Source: JAKLFA01 sp038222225
GTDB taxonomy: Bacteria; Omnitrophota; Gorgyraeia; Zapsychrales; JANLHA01
Direction: 5' to 3'
DNA: 49,026 nucleotides
Assembly: GCA_038222225.1 (NCBI GenBank)
Contig: JBBRHV010000011.1
Span: 1 to 49,026, forward strand
How positions within the stretch are numbered: the stretch's first letter is position 1; each line of letters begins with the position of its first letter. The notes under the pieces are model-generated. The model was not told the DNA's origin. It was given only the letters and a program-made list of their open reading frames with translations, and ran no database searches. This document shows positions 26,653 through 35,751 of this stretch, in pieces. The translations under genes and the position numbers were made by a program.

Positions 26653-27962
26653 AAATCCCTCAATTCCGCCGGAATAGTAACAATAAACGTCGCTCCTTGA
26701 CCAGGAGCGCTTTCAACCTGAATTTGCCCATTATAACTTTTTACAATCTCTGAAACAATTGTCAAGCCCAGACCGCAACCCTTTTCCATATCCTTGGTGG
26801 TATAAAACGGCTCGAAAATCTTATTGGGGTCATCCGAGTCAGGAATCCCCGGCCCATTATCCGCCACCTGAAAAACAATATAATCGCCCCCATTGAGACA
26901 ATTGGTTTGAACTTTTACAACGCCTCCCGGCTCAAGAGCATCAATGGCATTACGCATCAAATTGACTAAAATACTTTCAAGCCCCAAATCCTTCAAGTCC
27001 GGCAGATTCGGTTCAATATCCTTCTCAATCCGGACATTTTTATGATTCGCTTCTGACTGAACCGCCTGAATCGCCTGATCAATAATCACCTCAGGCCTGA
27101 TGACCTGCAAAGGCTTTTCAGAACGCCTCGAGCATGCCAATAAATTGCGGACAATCGTCGTCATACGGTTCAATCCGTTCTTGATCTCCAAGAGATATCC
27201 GCGGATCACATCATCATCGCTCACCTGTTTCAAACATAAATTTGTATATCGCAAAACACCATCCAACGGATTATTAAACTCATGAGCAATCCCGCCGGCC
27301 ATCTTTCCGACGGTCGCCAGCCTCTCGTGAGCAATGATCTGCCGTCTTAACTGAGTCGTCTCCTGGCTGCTTTTACCCAGCTCATCTTTCAGTTCCTCAG
27401 AACGCTTGAGGATCGAACGGAATTTTTTATAAAGCTCGATCCGCCGGTAATTCAAAGCGATCTGCATTCCTAAAAAATCCAACAACTGCAAATCCGCCTG
27501 CCCGAACCCCGCTCCGCTGAGCTTGTCGGTAATATTGATGACTCCGATGAGACTATCTTTGATCAACAAAGGTGCGCAAATGAAAGAACCGGTCTGATAA
27601 CTCTTGCGGGCACGGTAATTGACAAACCGTTCATCCTGCTCAATATTTTCAACCACGATCGGGGTCTTGAGTTCAGCCACACGCCCCACCACCCCTTCGC
27701 CAACCTGCTTCATCATCTGATTCACTTCAGCCTGCTGAAGGCCTTCGGCCGCCTTCAGAACCAAACATTTTTTGCGCTCATCCATGATAAACACCGAACC
27801 CCGTCGGGCGTTAAATAGACTGAGCGTAAGCGACAAAGAAACTTCCAAAAGCTGCTGAACATCGGCAACCGTATTGACCAGCGCGCAGATATCACTCACT
27901 CTTTTAAAAAGATCCGACTGAGTCAGTTGCTGGATATGATCTTGAATTGCGCTATTATTCAT
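26649..27962 (-). CDS. GAF-domain sensor histidine kinase, 437 aa
   Basis: Residues about 25-175 form a GAF domain (ARRGSVFIMDERKKCLVLKA, SFICAPLLIKDSLIGVINI). A coiled linker leads to the H-box GGIAHEFNNPL (His near 229), then the ATPase boxes LMRNAIDAL, DNGPGIPD and GCGLGLTIV. No membrane segment is visible, so it senses a cytoplasmic signal or a partner. The TPR and membrane proteins encoded just before it, with one-base and 4-bp overlaps, could provide the membrane link. The GAF-kinase plan is similar to PrsK, but PrsK normally has N-terminal membrane helices that are absent here. Confidence 0.92.
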   Translation of the reverse strand: MNNSAIQDHIQQLTQSDLFKRVSDICALVNTVADVQQLLEVSLSLTLSLFNARRGSVFIMDERKKCLVLKAAEGLQQAEVNQMMKQVGEGVVGRVAELKTPIVVENIEQDERFVNYRARKSYQTGSFICAPLLIKDSLIGVINITDKLSGAGFGQADLQLLDFLGMQIALNYRRIELYKKFRSILKRSEELKDELGKSSQETTQLRRQIIAHERLATVGKMAGGIAHEFNNPLDGVLRYTNLCLKQVSDDDVIRGYLLEIKNGLNRMTTIVRNLLACSRRSEKPLQVIRPEVIIDQAIQAVQSEANHKNVRIEKDIEPNLPDLKDLGLESILVNLMRNAIDALEPGGVVKVQTNCLNGGDYIVFQVADNGPGIPDSDDPNKIFEPFYTTKDMEKGCGLGLTIVSEIVKSYNGQIQVESAPGQGATFIVTIPAELRDL

Positions 27963-28864
27963 TACTCTGCGACCGCCGCCTTCACTTGATCTTCTTTCAA
28001 CTGTTCGAGAGACGCTTTAACCTGTTCCAGATAACCGTTCAACGGATGTTCCGGATTCTGCTCTTTAAAGACCGCAAACGTCTGCAAGACTCTGGGCATA
28101 TCCTTAAGCTGCGCAACACCGATCACGCTTAATGTCCGCACAATCCCTCCCGCGGCCTGCGGGCGCAAATTCGGTGAACGGGCAAATGTCAACAGCGTCC
28201 GCTCAAGTACCTGATAAGCCCCGTTCCACTTCTGCTGGCCTAACAGCGTCGTTGCCAAAGAACGTAACACCTCAAGCTGAGAAAGAGAGACATCTTCCGT
28301 CTCTGTAAGAATCTTTCGATAAAAATCTTCCGCCTCGGCCAACGCCTGATTTTGCCGGACCGGATCACCCAACCGCCGATAAACAGAGGCAACATATAAC
28401 GGCATCGAAAACCCGACCCGTGTCTTAGGAAATGTCTTTCCGATTTCCCGATAAATCGAGACGGCATCTGCGATTTTCCCCTCCTGCTCAAAGGACAACC
28501 CCACGCGATACATCGCATCCGAAACAATCGACGCGTTATCCTTAAACGCATCCGACGCTTCTTTAAAAACAATGCGCGCCGCGTCAAAATTTTTCCTCAT
28601 TTCCTGAAGGCGCCCGATCTGAAAATACATCTGCGGCGCCAGCCGTGCCTGAGGATATTCCTTGATCAATTTTCGGTACTTCGCGATCGTCGCGTCATAC
28701 TGATTATCCGGCGCAGCCTTGGGATCCTGCGCAATGGCGGAAAAATCCTTCTGAATCCGCCACAGTTTTTTCTCAAGCACATATTCCGTCTTGGTGTCTA
28801 CCAAAGTCAGCGCCACATAAATCACAACCAACGCACCCATCAGAATTAATAATGTTTTTTTCAT
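27962..28864 (-). CDS. Membrane-anchored TPR-repeat protein, 300 aa
   Basis: An N-terminal membrane segment (TLLILMGALVVIYVALTLV) is followed by helical repeats of TPR type, for example YRKLIKEYPQARLAPQMYFQ, DAMYRVGLSFEQEGKIADAV and YVASVYRRLGDPVRQNQAL. The repeats lie outside the membrane, in the periplasm if the first segment is a signal anchor. Its stop overlaps the kinase start by one base, and its start overlaps the membrane protein stop by 4 bp. It probably assembles a signalling or envelope complex with these neighbours; the partner is not known. Confidence 0.7.
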   Translation of the reverse strand: MKKTLLILMGALVVIYVALTLVDTKTEYVLEKKLWRIQKDFSAIAQDPKAAPDNQYDATIAKYRKLIKEYPQARLAPQMYFQIGRLQEMRKNFDAARIVFKEASDAFKDNASIVSDAMYRVGLSFEQEGKIADAVSIYREIGKTFPKTRVGFSMPLYVASVYRRLGDPVRQNQALAEAEDFYRKILTETEDVSLSQLEVLRSLATTLLGQQKWNGAYQVLERTLLTFARSPNLRPQAAGGIVRTLSVIGVAQLKDMPRVLQTFAVFKEQNPEHPLNGYLEQVKASLEQLKEDQVKAAVAE

Positions 28865-29718
28865 GATTCATCCTTTTTCAAAAGATAAGTCGTTGTGATC
28901 CCCGTATACTGCAGGGCATCAATCAGCACAATCAGAAATACCCCGCCGATGGTGATCAGCTGCCAACTCTCCGGCGACATTATCGAACGGATCGCGATCT
29001 CGTTTGTCTTGACCAATAAAAACGGAACAAAAAACAACGCCGACATCGTCAAAAACATAAGCAGCATTGAAAAATTCCCTTTCAGCAATTTAAAATTGCG
29101 GACCATCGCCGAAAACACATTTTTGCCTTCAACAGCGATCACCGGGATCACATATGCGAAACAGGTCGTAATCAAAGCCGACACGATCAAATTCACATAA
29201 GCCCCGCCTAAAATAACAACCTGCTTGATCATGAAATACATCCCGGACGTGGAACGGATCTGGGCGGCTCTTCTGATCAAAAACGAATATCCATAATTAA
29301 ACGCGTACATCAATCCAATAATAATCGCAGCCCCGACCACTAGGTTGACATACTTTCCGAATGACACCTTCGGCATGCGCTCCACCGGCTCATGCGTCTC
29401 AACTTTCTGAATGATCAAGATCGTTTTCGCCACAAATAAGATTTGAATAAAAATATAAAACGCCACCTGACTGGATTGGAACCAACTGTTCACCACTTCG
29501 AAGTTGAACGGGTAATGCAGAAAAAACGGGGACTTCTTAAGCGCGATGATCATCGGACCGAAAATCTGAATGAGAGGATACCGGGGCATAAAAAACAAAA
29601 TTTCCAACATGAAAAGCTGAATGATGGCCACGATCGCGTACGGATATAGAATGCTGGGATTCTGAATCAACGTCACAACAGAGGACCGTATTAACGAAAA
29701 ACCGCGCTTCAAGATCAT
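28861..29718 (-). CDS. Polytopic membrane protein, unknown family, 285 aa
   Basis: About six hydrophobic segments are visible (for example YAIVAIIQLFMLEILFFM, LVVGAAIIIGLMYAFNYGY and LITIGGVFLIVLIDALQYTG). No catalytic motif is seen. The plan resembles uncharacterised DUF4013-like membrane proteins, but I cannot confirm this. It is the first gene of the five-gene operon, with GGGGGAGA before the ATG and a strong promoter 35-62 bp upstream. Its overlap with the TPR gene suggests they form one complex. Confidence 0.6.
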   Translation of the reverse strand: MILKRGFSLIRSSVVTLIQNPSILYPYAIVAIIQLFMLEILFFMPRYPLIQIFGPMIIALKKSPFFLHYPFNFEVVNSWFQSSQVAFYIFIQILFVAKTILIIQKVETHEPVERMPKVSFGKYVNLVVGAAIIIGLMYAFNYGYSFLIRRAAQIRSTSGMYFMIKQVVILGGAYVNLIVSALITTCFAYVIPVIAVEGKNVFSAMVRNFKLLKGNFSMLLMFLTMSALFFVPFLLVKTNEIAIRSIMSPESWQLITIGGVFLIVLIDALQYTGITTTYLLKKDES

Positions 29719-29752
29719 ATCTCCCCCTTGTTCATAAATATATAGTAATAGT

Positions 29753-29780
29753 ATTATAATGTTAAATATATATGTGTCAA
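29753..29780 (-). promoter_or_regulatory. Consensus sigma-70 promoter of the signalling operon
   Basis: On the minus strand, a perfect TTGACA (29775-29780) and a perfect TATAAT (29753-29758) are separated by 16 bp, in an AT-rich 110-bp gap. Confidence 0.75.
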
Positions 29781-29828
29781 ATGGAAATATGGAATGATTG
29801 ACTACGCAAACACATGAAAAATAAGGAG

Positions 29829-32822
29829 TTACATTAAAGAGGATACGCGGATTCTTAAGTTCTCTGCAGCCTGTTCATAGTCATCCGCAGCATTGGAAAC
29901 ACGGAAAAGAAGCTCTTGGGCGGTTACGATCTTGCCGAAACGAACGGTGATCTTTCCAAACAATTTCGGGTATTTTTGTCCGCGCGGCCAGCACTCAAAC
30001 GCCCCGCTGATAAAAGCCGGTACCACCGAAACACCCAATTCTTTGATCAAAACGCCGACCCCTTTGCGGAACTCTTTGACATCCCCATCGATCGACCGCT
30101 GGCCTTCCGGAAAATAGCAGACAATTTTTTTGTGCCTCAGCACATAGGCGCACAGCTTTAACGCCTCCACCATATTATGCGTAAATTCAATCGGGATAAA
30201 TCTGGAAGCCCGGCCAAAGGGCCGCAGAACCGGATGATCTAAAAACTTGCTGTCTCCCAGAAAGAACACTTGCATAAATTTCTTAAACGGCAGCGCGCTC
30301 AAAATCAGCAACGCGTCAAAATAGGTGCAGTGATTGGACGAAATCAAGAACGGTCCTTCTTCCAGAGCATGTTCAACCCCCTCGACTCTCAATCGATAGA
30401 ACAGCCGAAAAAACAAACGGAAAAAACTCCAACCCGCAACGTTAAACGTCTTCCCCAAAAAACCGAATGCCCCGATATTGATGCGCTCAAGTTTTTCCGG
30501 TTCGGGATCCTGCCTTAAAATATCTGACCACATAAACGCTTTCGGGCTCGGAGCCGCCTGCATCTGCGGCAATGCCCTTTTCAGCTTTTCCAAAAGTTCT
30601 CCGATGGTGGCGGCAACAAAAAAATCGATCGCCTGCTCATCCGACATCATCAGCCCCAGCCTGTCCTGCAGGCTCAAAAGCACCTCCATCCGCCCCAGCG
30701 AATCCAATCCCAAATCCAGTTCCAAATGATCCGACTCCTGAATGGAATCACGATTCAAGGTTTCCCGGAAAAACGATTTGGCCCGTTCTGCCACCACCGC
30801 GAAATTTTCACGGCCCGCCTCCAGCCCACTCAAAAGTTTGGACTGGTCATCCACCGCTGTTCCGTCCGGAAGCGACGCGGAAAATTCTCTAAGCTTATCC
30901 AGAAGATCCTCCACCGTCACGCAGACAAAAAACTGCATCGACTGTTCATCCGTCAGATTCAAACCCAGCCGCTCCTGCAAACCCAGCAGCAGTTCCATCC
31001 GTCCCAGCGAATCCAGGCCCACATCCAATTCCAAATGTTCCTTCAATCCCACCGGGCGCCCCACCGACTCCCGCAAATACGTTAACGCCTGATCAAAAAG
31101 TTCCGACCGGCCCTCCGAGGGCGTCACATCCTCCGGCAGCTGCCGGCTCTGCGAACCTTGCCGCAGCCGGGCATAAATCTGCGGCAGCTCGAACCGACGC
31201 AATTTCCCAAGACGCGTCCGGGGAAGCTCGTCCTGCAAAACCTCAAACCCGGCCACCCGTTTATAACTGGGCATATGCACGCACATGTTTTCCATTTCCC
31301 ACTTCAGCCGCCCCTTCAGGTTGGATTCCTGTTGAGTCTGAAAATACTCCTGATTCGGAACGATCAAAGCCACCAGCTTCTCGCTGGCCACCGCCCCGGC
31401 CCTCTTCGCCTCAAATGACAAAACCGCGATCTCCTTGATAAACGAATTGCGCCCATAATACCCTTCCAGTTCTTCCGGATTGATATTCTCCCCGTTCTCC
31501 AGAATCAAAAGCTCTTTACTCCGTCCGGTCAAAAATAAAAATCCGTCCTTATCCACATATCCCAGGTCGCCCGTATGAAACCAGCCGTCCCGGATCACGC
31601 GCGCGGTCTCCTCCGGGTTCTTATAATAACCCTTCATCACATTCGGGCCCTTAATCAGGATCTCTCCGATATCGGCCGCGTTGGGATCCTTGACCCGAAT
31701 CTCCACGCCCGGTAAGACTCTGCCGACCGAACCGAATTTGACCTGATGCGGCAGCGAAAAAGAAACCACCGGAGAAGTTTCGGTCAATCCGTAACCTTCG
31801 ATCAAAGAAAACCCCCAGCGGTAAAAATCCCGGGAGATCTGCGGATCCAAACGCGCCCCGCCGGAAACCATCAGCCGCAAAGACGGACCGAATTGCTTAT
31901 GAATTTCTGGAAACAGCAAACGCCCGGGATTGGCTCCCAGGACTTTCCTGGAATTCAGGCAGATCTGCTGCGCGGCGGAAATAGCTGAACGCTTTAAGGC
32001 TTTCATCTCGCCGATGCGGTCCAGCACCGCCTTATGCATGTGTTTAAAAATTTGCGGCACGCCGACAAACACCGTCGCGCAGGTTTCCTTAAGGCACGCC
32101 AGAAGATCCAGCGAGGCAATGCTTCTGGGATAACTGATCGTGGCCCCGATCAGCAACGGATATAAAAGTGTCGCCGTAAAAGCATAGGTATGATGCAAGG
32201 GCAGAACCGAAACGATCACATCTTTCTCTGAAGCGATCTTCAGCTGATGAAACGCCCGGATATTGGAAAGAATATTGGCATGCGTGAGCATCACGGCCTT
32301 GGGCTCGCCGGTGGTTCCCGACGTATAGAACAGCGCCGCCAGCTCAGCGGCACGGGGCTCGATATCCACCTCTTTTTTGGAATCAGCTGCCTCCCCCAAA
32401 TGATATTTCAGCTCTGAATCATCCACGGCCAACCATACGGCCGACGACAGGATCTCATCATGAAACCGCATCAGTCTCTGCTGAGAGATCACCATCCGCG
32501 CCTCGGAATGCCGGATCAGCGCCTTGATCTCTTTGGTGGAATACTGAATATCCAAAGGAACCGCCACCCCTCCGCAGGCCCACACCGCCATCAAAGCACA
32601 GGCGAATTCAGGACGGTTTTCCAGGACCAGCGCAACTTTGTCACCGGGCCGAACATGATGTTTCTGAAGAACACGCGCAAAAGCGGCCGATTGCCGAAGG
32701 AGGGCGATGTAACTGGTGGACTGATAATGATCTCTCTGCTTATACAGCAAGGCATCTTTATCATTGGCCTTCTGCACCGTTTCACGGAAAACTTCAAAAA
32801 TCTGTTCTGATGAATGCAGCAT
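29829..32822 (-). CDS. Four-domain protein: AMP-forming acyl ligase, two acyl carrier domains, PlsC-type acyltransferase (997 aa)
   Basis: Residues 1-540 form an acyl-AMP ligase (ALFYTSGTTGEPKAVMLTH near 165-182; GYGLTETSPV; TGDLGYVDKDG). Two acyl carrier domains follow, each with a DSLGR attachment site: Ser near 602 (GLDSLGRMELLL) and near 706 (GLDSLGRMEVLL). The C-terminal ~200 residues are a PlsC-type acyltransferase with HX4D in NHCTYFD and YFPEGQRS. The protein would activate a fatty acid, hold it on its own carriers and pass it to a lyso-acceptor. The FeeM-like N-acyltransferase encoded just upstream could use the same carriers. No strong ribosome binding site is seen at ATG 32822. Confidence 0.88.
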   Translation of the reverse strand: MLHSSEQIFEVFRETVQKANDKDALLYKQRDHYQSTSYIALLRQSAAFARVLQKHHVRPGDKVALVLENRPEFACALMAVWACGGVAVPLDIQYSTKEIKALIRHSEARMVISQQRLMRFHDEILSSAVWLAVDDSELKYHLGEAADSKKEVDIEPRAAELAALFYTSGTTGEPKAVMLTHANILSNIRAFHQLKIASEKDVIVSVLPLHHTYAFTATLLYPLLIGATISYPRSIASLDLLACLKETCATVFVGVPQIFKHMHKAVLDRIGEMKALKRSAISAAQQICLNSRKVLGANPGRLLFPEIHKQFGPSLRLMVSGGARLDPQISRDFYRWGFSLIEGYGLTETSPVVSFSLPHQVKFGSVGRVLPGVEIRVKDPNAADIGEILIKGPNVMKGYYKNPEETARVIRDGWFHTGDLGYVDKDGFLFLTGRSKELLILENGENINPEELEGYYGRNSFIKEIAVLSFEAKRAGAVASEKLVALIVPNQEYFQTQQESNLKGRLKWEMENMCVHMPSYKRVAGFEVLQDELPRTRLGKLRRFELPQIYARLRQGSQSRQLPEDVTPSEGRSELFDQALTYLRESVGRPVGLKEHLELDVGLDSLGRMELLLGLQERLGLNLTDEQSMQFFVCVTVEDLLDKLREFSASLPDGTAVDDQSKLLSGLEAGRENFAVVAERAKSFFRETLNRDSIQESDHLELDLGLDSLGRMEVLLSLQDRLGLMMSDEQAIDFFVAATIGELLEKLKRALPQMQAAPSPKAFMWSDILRQDPEPEKLERINIGAFGFLGKTFNVAGWSFFRLFFRLFYRLRVEGVEHALEEGPFLISSNHCTYFDALLILSALPFKKFMQVFFLGDSKFLDHPVLRPFGRASRFIPIEFTHNMVEALKLCAYVLRHKKIVCYFPEGQRSIDGDVKEFRKGVGVLIKELGVSVVPAFISGAFECWPRGQKYPKLFGKITVRFGKIVTAQELLFRVSNAADDYEQAAENLRIRVSSLM

Positions 32823-32869
32823 AAGCTTTTAGAAAATCAATGCCTTTAAATACGAATCGTTTTAAATTC

Positions 32870-33712
32870 TCAAAGTTCAATCGACCGCGGAATAATGCCG
32901 GTCAAGTCATACTCCGGATAGGCGTCCAAAATATACTTGATCTCCTCCGGCCCAATACCCTCAAAGACATTACTGCGCTCCACAAAAAAATATTTAATAT
33001 CATCGATCATAAAACGGAACTTCTCATCAAAACGCCGGGGATCGGTCCTCCCGTTAAAAAACATCTTATGCATATTCTGCCGCTTGGAGGCCGCCGAATC
33101 ATTCTCAATGGTGGAAAGATTCAATATCTTCGCGACCGCCGGAGCCCCGTTGACCTTGCTGTAATATTTGATCTCACTATCCAAATTTTTAAACAGCAGC
33201 GAATCGTAAATCGCGGAATGCTTCGGATTGACCGTGATGCAGATGTAATCCATATCCTCTTCCTGAACAACATAATCAAACACCTGTTTGAAAAGGAAAA
33301 AGATCAGGAACATCTTTCTGGCGTTGAACATCAGCGAAACCTTCTCGCTGATCAAATCGCTGTTATGCGCGAGCATGGAAACTTCACACAGCCGTGCCCT
33401 TTCACTGCGCAGACCAGCCAGTTCATTCTGGTAAAGTTCATCCATCGGAAGTCCCAAGGGCGAATCCAGGATCACAGTCGCGGTCGCGATCACCGTTGAA
33501 TCCACGTGCGCAATAAATGTCGTTGTTTCCGGAATCAGATTATGCAGCGACAACCTCATCTTGGAAGGATTCTCATGAATATAACCCTGCTTAAGATACT
33601 CCTCATAAACCAAATGATAGGCCTGGGCCAATTCATCACGGCTGCGCGCAACACGATACTCAATCCCGCTGAAAAGAGAACGCATGCCGGCATGTTCTAG
33701 CATCATATTCAT
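32870..33712 (-). CDS. FeeM-like (N-acyl amino acid synthase family) GNAT acyltransferase, 280 aa
   Basis: The fold follows autoinducer-synthase-like GNAT enzymes: AYHLVYEEYLKQGYIHENPS near the N-terminus, TTTFIAHVDSTVIATATVI, then LCEVSMLAHNSDL, matching the E-V/I-S-R/M-L-type strand. FeeM uses acyl carrier protein-bound fatty acids to N-acylate amino acids, and a related group is the exosortase-associated acyltransferases. Both fit here: tandem carrier domains are encoded immediately downstream and an exosortase locus lies 10 kb away. AAGGA is 8 bp before the ATG at 33706, slightly inside the longest frame. The amino acid acceptor is unknown. Confidence 0.7.
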   Translation of the reverse strand: MNMMLEHAGMRSLFSGIEYRVARSRDELAQAYHLVYEEYLKQGYIHENPSKMRLSLHNLIPETTTFIAHVDSTVIATATVILDSPLGLPMDELYQNELAGLRSERARLCEVSMLAHNSDLISEKVSLMFNARKMFLIFFLFKQVFDYVVQEEDMDYICITVNPKHSAIYDSLLFKNLDSEIKYYSKVNGAPAVAKILNLSTIENDSAASKRQNMHKMFFNGRTDPRRFDEKFRFMIDDIKYFFVERSNVFEGIGPEEIKYILDAYPEYDLTGIIPRSIEL

Positions 33713-33717
33713 TATCC

Positions 33718-34161
33718 TTAAATATCCTTTAAGTTCCCAGAGTCATCCATGTACTTGCCCAAAATCTGGTCAGACATGAATCCCAAAAACCGTGATTCGG
33801 TGACCGGGTCATATTTCTCAATATGGATTCCGTAAGAATAGATCTTTTTGGCTGACTTGAGTTCGACCGGAGACAGTTTGGACCACGATACCTTGCCCAC
33901 AAAAACAACCGGAACCGAGTCTTCCGGCAAATACATCCGGATCAAAATTTCCGCACCCTTCGCGATCAGAACCGAATCATTAAATCCGACACCCTCGCCT
34001 CCGATATTGTCCAATAGAACCGGCCCCTTCCAATCCAATTCGGCTCCCGGCTCCGGCTGAAACGCATAAAACATTTTCAGCGGAAATTCAATACGCTCAC
34101 ACAGGCGCTTGTCGCTTGAAATAATTTTCCGCAACTTTCCTAAATGCTGAGATCCCATCAA
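33718..34161 (-). CDS. PilZ-domain protein, 147 aa
   Basis: The RxxxR motif (RLCER) near residue 20 and the N-I-G-G-x-G turn (DNIGGEGVGF) near residue 52 support a single cyclic di-GMP-binding PilZ domain, although Ser of the usual N-x-S-x-x-G is Gly here, so binding may be weaker. The C-terminal half ends in a helix typical of the family. It lies 6 bp upstream of the acyltransferase gene, so second-messenger control of this lipid module is a reasonable inference. Sequence identity to the PilZ protein at 6427-6804 is low. Confidence 0.7.
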   Translation of the reverse strand: MMGSQHLGKLRKIISSDKRLCERIEFPLKMFYAFQPEPGAELDWKGPVLLDNIGGEGVGFNDSVLIAKGAEILIRMYLPEDSVPVVFVGKVSWSKLSPVELKSAKKIYSYGIHIEKYDPVTESRFLGFMSDQILGKYMDDSGNLKDI

Positions 34162-34254
34162 TGATTCTCCCGTCTACCGTGTCTTTTTCTGGTTCATTAT
34201 GGCGTCATTCTTCCCTCTTGTCAAAGAGATTCGAGGGCCGCTTCCGTCCCGTCA

Positions 34255-35664
34255 CTAAAATACGCTTTTCACACTCACATAAATGACATCATCGCCGTTA
34301 TAACGGCCGAACAATGTGCTGGAACTTCCATCCTGAAAAACAAAACTACCCAGCGCAATATCCAGGCCATCCACCGGCTTATAGACCAGCTCGGGATTGA
34401 GCATCCAATCCCCATACGAAGCGTTCCAGGTCCAATCCAGATTCATGCTGAATTTTCCGCGGGCAAACCCGTGGGTCAGAGTTCCGGCAAAGAAAAACGG
34501 CTTTTCTTCCTGCGCATAAAGCGGGTCATAACCGAAAATATACTGTTGCACATATTGAATATCCACATAGGTGTCACCTTCAAACGTATGATCAAGGCCT
34601 GCCCCGAAGAACGCAACATTCTTCTCGGTATAGGAAAAATCCTCATTTAAAAACGGCATGTCCATCATCAGCGCCATTTCTCCGCGCACGCCGCATTCCC
34701 CCAAAACCGTTTCCCAGTCCGCGCCGATGGTATTGATGCGCGGATGCGCTTCTCTCAACGTCAAATCCTCGGCGGTCGGAGACGCCGCGACCAAAGTGTC
34801 CAAGGTCGTCAGGTTCGGGTTATACAAAAAGGCCTTCACCGTATTGCCCACCGGCGTCGCCTCTTTCAAGACCGGATTGGCATTGCGCTGGTTCATATAA
34901 TACAGACTATAATCCACATCCTCCACACGGTTGCGGTAACGAAACGCGATCTGCCCGTTGTCCAGCGCATTGTCGCGCACCCCGTCCTCATCCGCGATAC
35001 CGATCCCTTGCACCACGGTCTTCTGAGCCGCCGTGTAACCGCCGAGGTCCACCGCTTCCTTCAAGTGGCCGAAGACGGCAAAATTCTGGCCGAAATAATC
35101 AACCTTCGACGGCTCAAAATACGGCGTGTACACCGTTTCAAATCCATACCCGTCACCGAAATATTCATGCCGGATCATCAACTCCGGAATTTTACGTTCC
35201 TGCTTATCATACAAAATAAAATGCCGGTAATCCTGCGGGTTGACCCGATCCACAATAGTGATATCATCCATCTTGCCCCAGGTCACAATCTGCTCCCCGA
35301 CTGAAAACCGGTATTTCTCTTTACGCAATTCGCCATAGACCTCGCGGAACGACGCATCCCCGCGGCTTTCATTTTCAAGTCCGCGCCAAAGATCATAACG
35401 CAACTGTCCGTCCGCTTTCAAAAACAGATCATAGTCCTCGATCCAAAATTGATTCAAAACCCGTACCCAGCTGTCGGACACAAACGAATCTTCATACTCA
35501 TTGTTTTCCACCGCCTCGACATAGTTGAGCGACTGCAGCTCAACGCTCGGCTCCCACTCAATCTCAACCGTTTTCCCCCAACCCCAGACCGCGGCCTGCG
35601 CCCGAGCAGCACAAATGCCGGACACGCATACCGCAAATATCATGATCAACGCCGCTCTTTTCAT
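34255..35664 (-). CDS. Outer-membrane beta-barrel protein, DUF1302/porin-like, 469 aa
   Basis: A signal peptide (ALIMIFAVCVSGICAARAQA) precedes alternating beta strands. The segment VGEQIVTWGKMDDITIVDRV followed by NPQDYRHF matches the G-Q-x-V-x-W-G-K and NPxD signatures of DUF1302-type barrels, and the C-terminus ends in Phe (VKSVF), as expected for BAM targeting. ATG 35664 is chosen because the signal peptide starts there; the in-frame codons before it are made of heptamer repeat. DUF1302 proteins are often encoded with RND exporters and LolA/DUF1329-type carriers, exactly as here, pointing to lipid transfer to the outer membrane. Confidence 0.7.
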   Translation of the reverse strand: MKRAALIMIFAVCVSGICAARAQAAVWGWGKTVEIEWEPSVELQSLNYVEAVENNEYEDSFVSDSWVRVLNQFWIEDYDLFLKADGQLRYDLWRGLENESRGDASFREVYGELRKEKYRFSVGEQIVTWGKMDDITIVDRVNPQDYRHFILYDKQERKIPELMIRHEYFGDGYGFETVYTPYFEPSKVDYFGQNFAVFGHLKEAVDLGGYTAAQKTVVQGIGIADEDGVRDNALDNGQIAFRYRNRVEDVDYSLYYMNQRNANPVLKEATPVGNTVKAFLYNPNLTTLDTLVAASPTAEDLTLREAHPRINTIGADWETVLGECGVRGEMALMMDMPFLNEDFSYTEKNVAFFGAGLDHTFEGDTYVDIQYVQQYIFGYDPLYAQEEKPFFFAGTLTHGFARGKFSMNLDWTWNASYGDWMLNPELVYKPVDGLDIALGSFVFQDGSSSTLFGRYNGDDVIYVSVKSVF

Positions 35665-35738
35665 TCCCCGTTCCTCTCTCCTCATTCCCCATTCCCCCTT
35701 CCCGATTCCTCATTCCCCGCTCCCCATTCCCCCTTCAC
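35662..35738. repeat. Heptamer tandem array (11 units) forming the leader of the barrel gene
   Basis: Eleven successive 7-bp units of CATTCCC type (CATTCCC, CGTTCCT, CTCTCCT, CATTCCC and so on). Read on the coding strand the dominant unit is GGGAATG, so many units carry both an SD-like GGGA and an ATG. The last unit supplies the start codon at 35662-35664. Confidence 0.8.
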
Positions 35739-35751
35739 CGCCGTTGCACCT

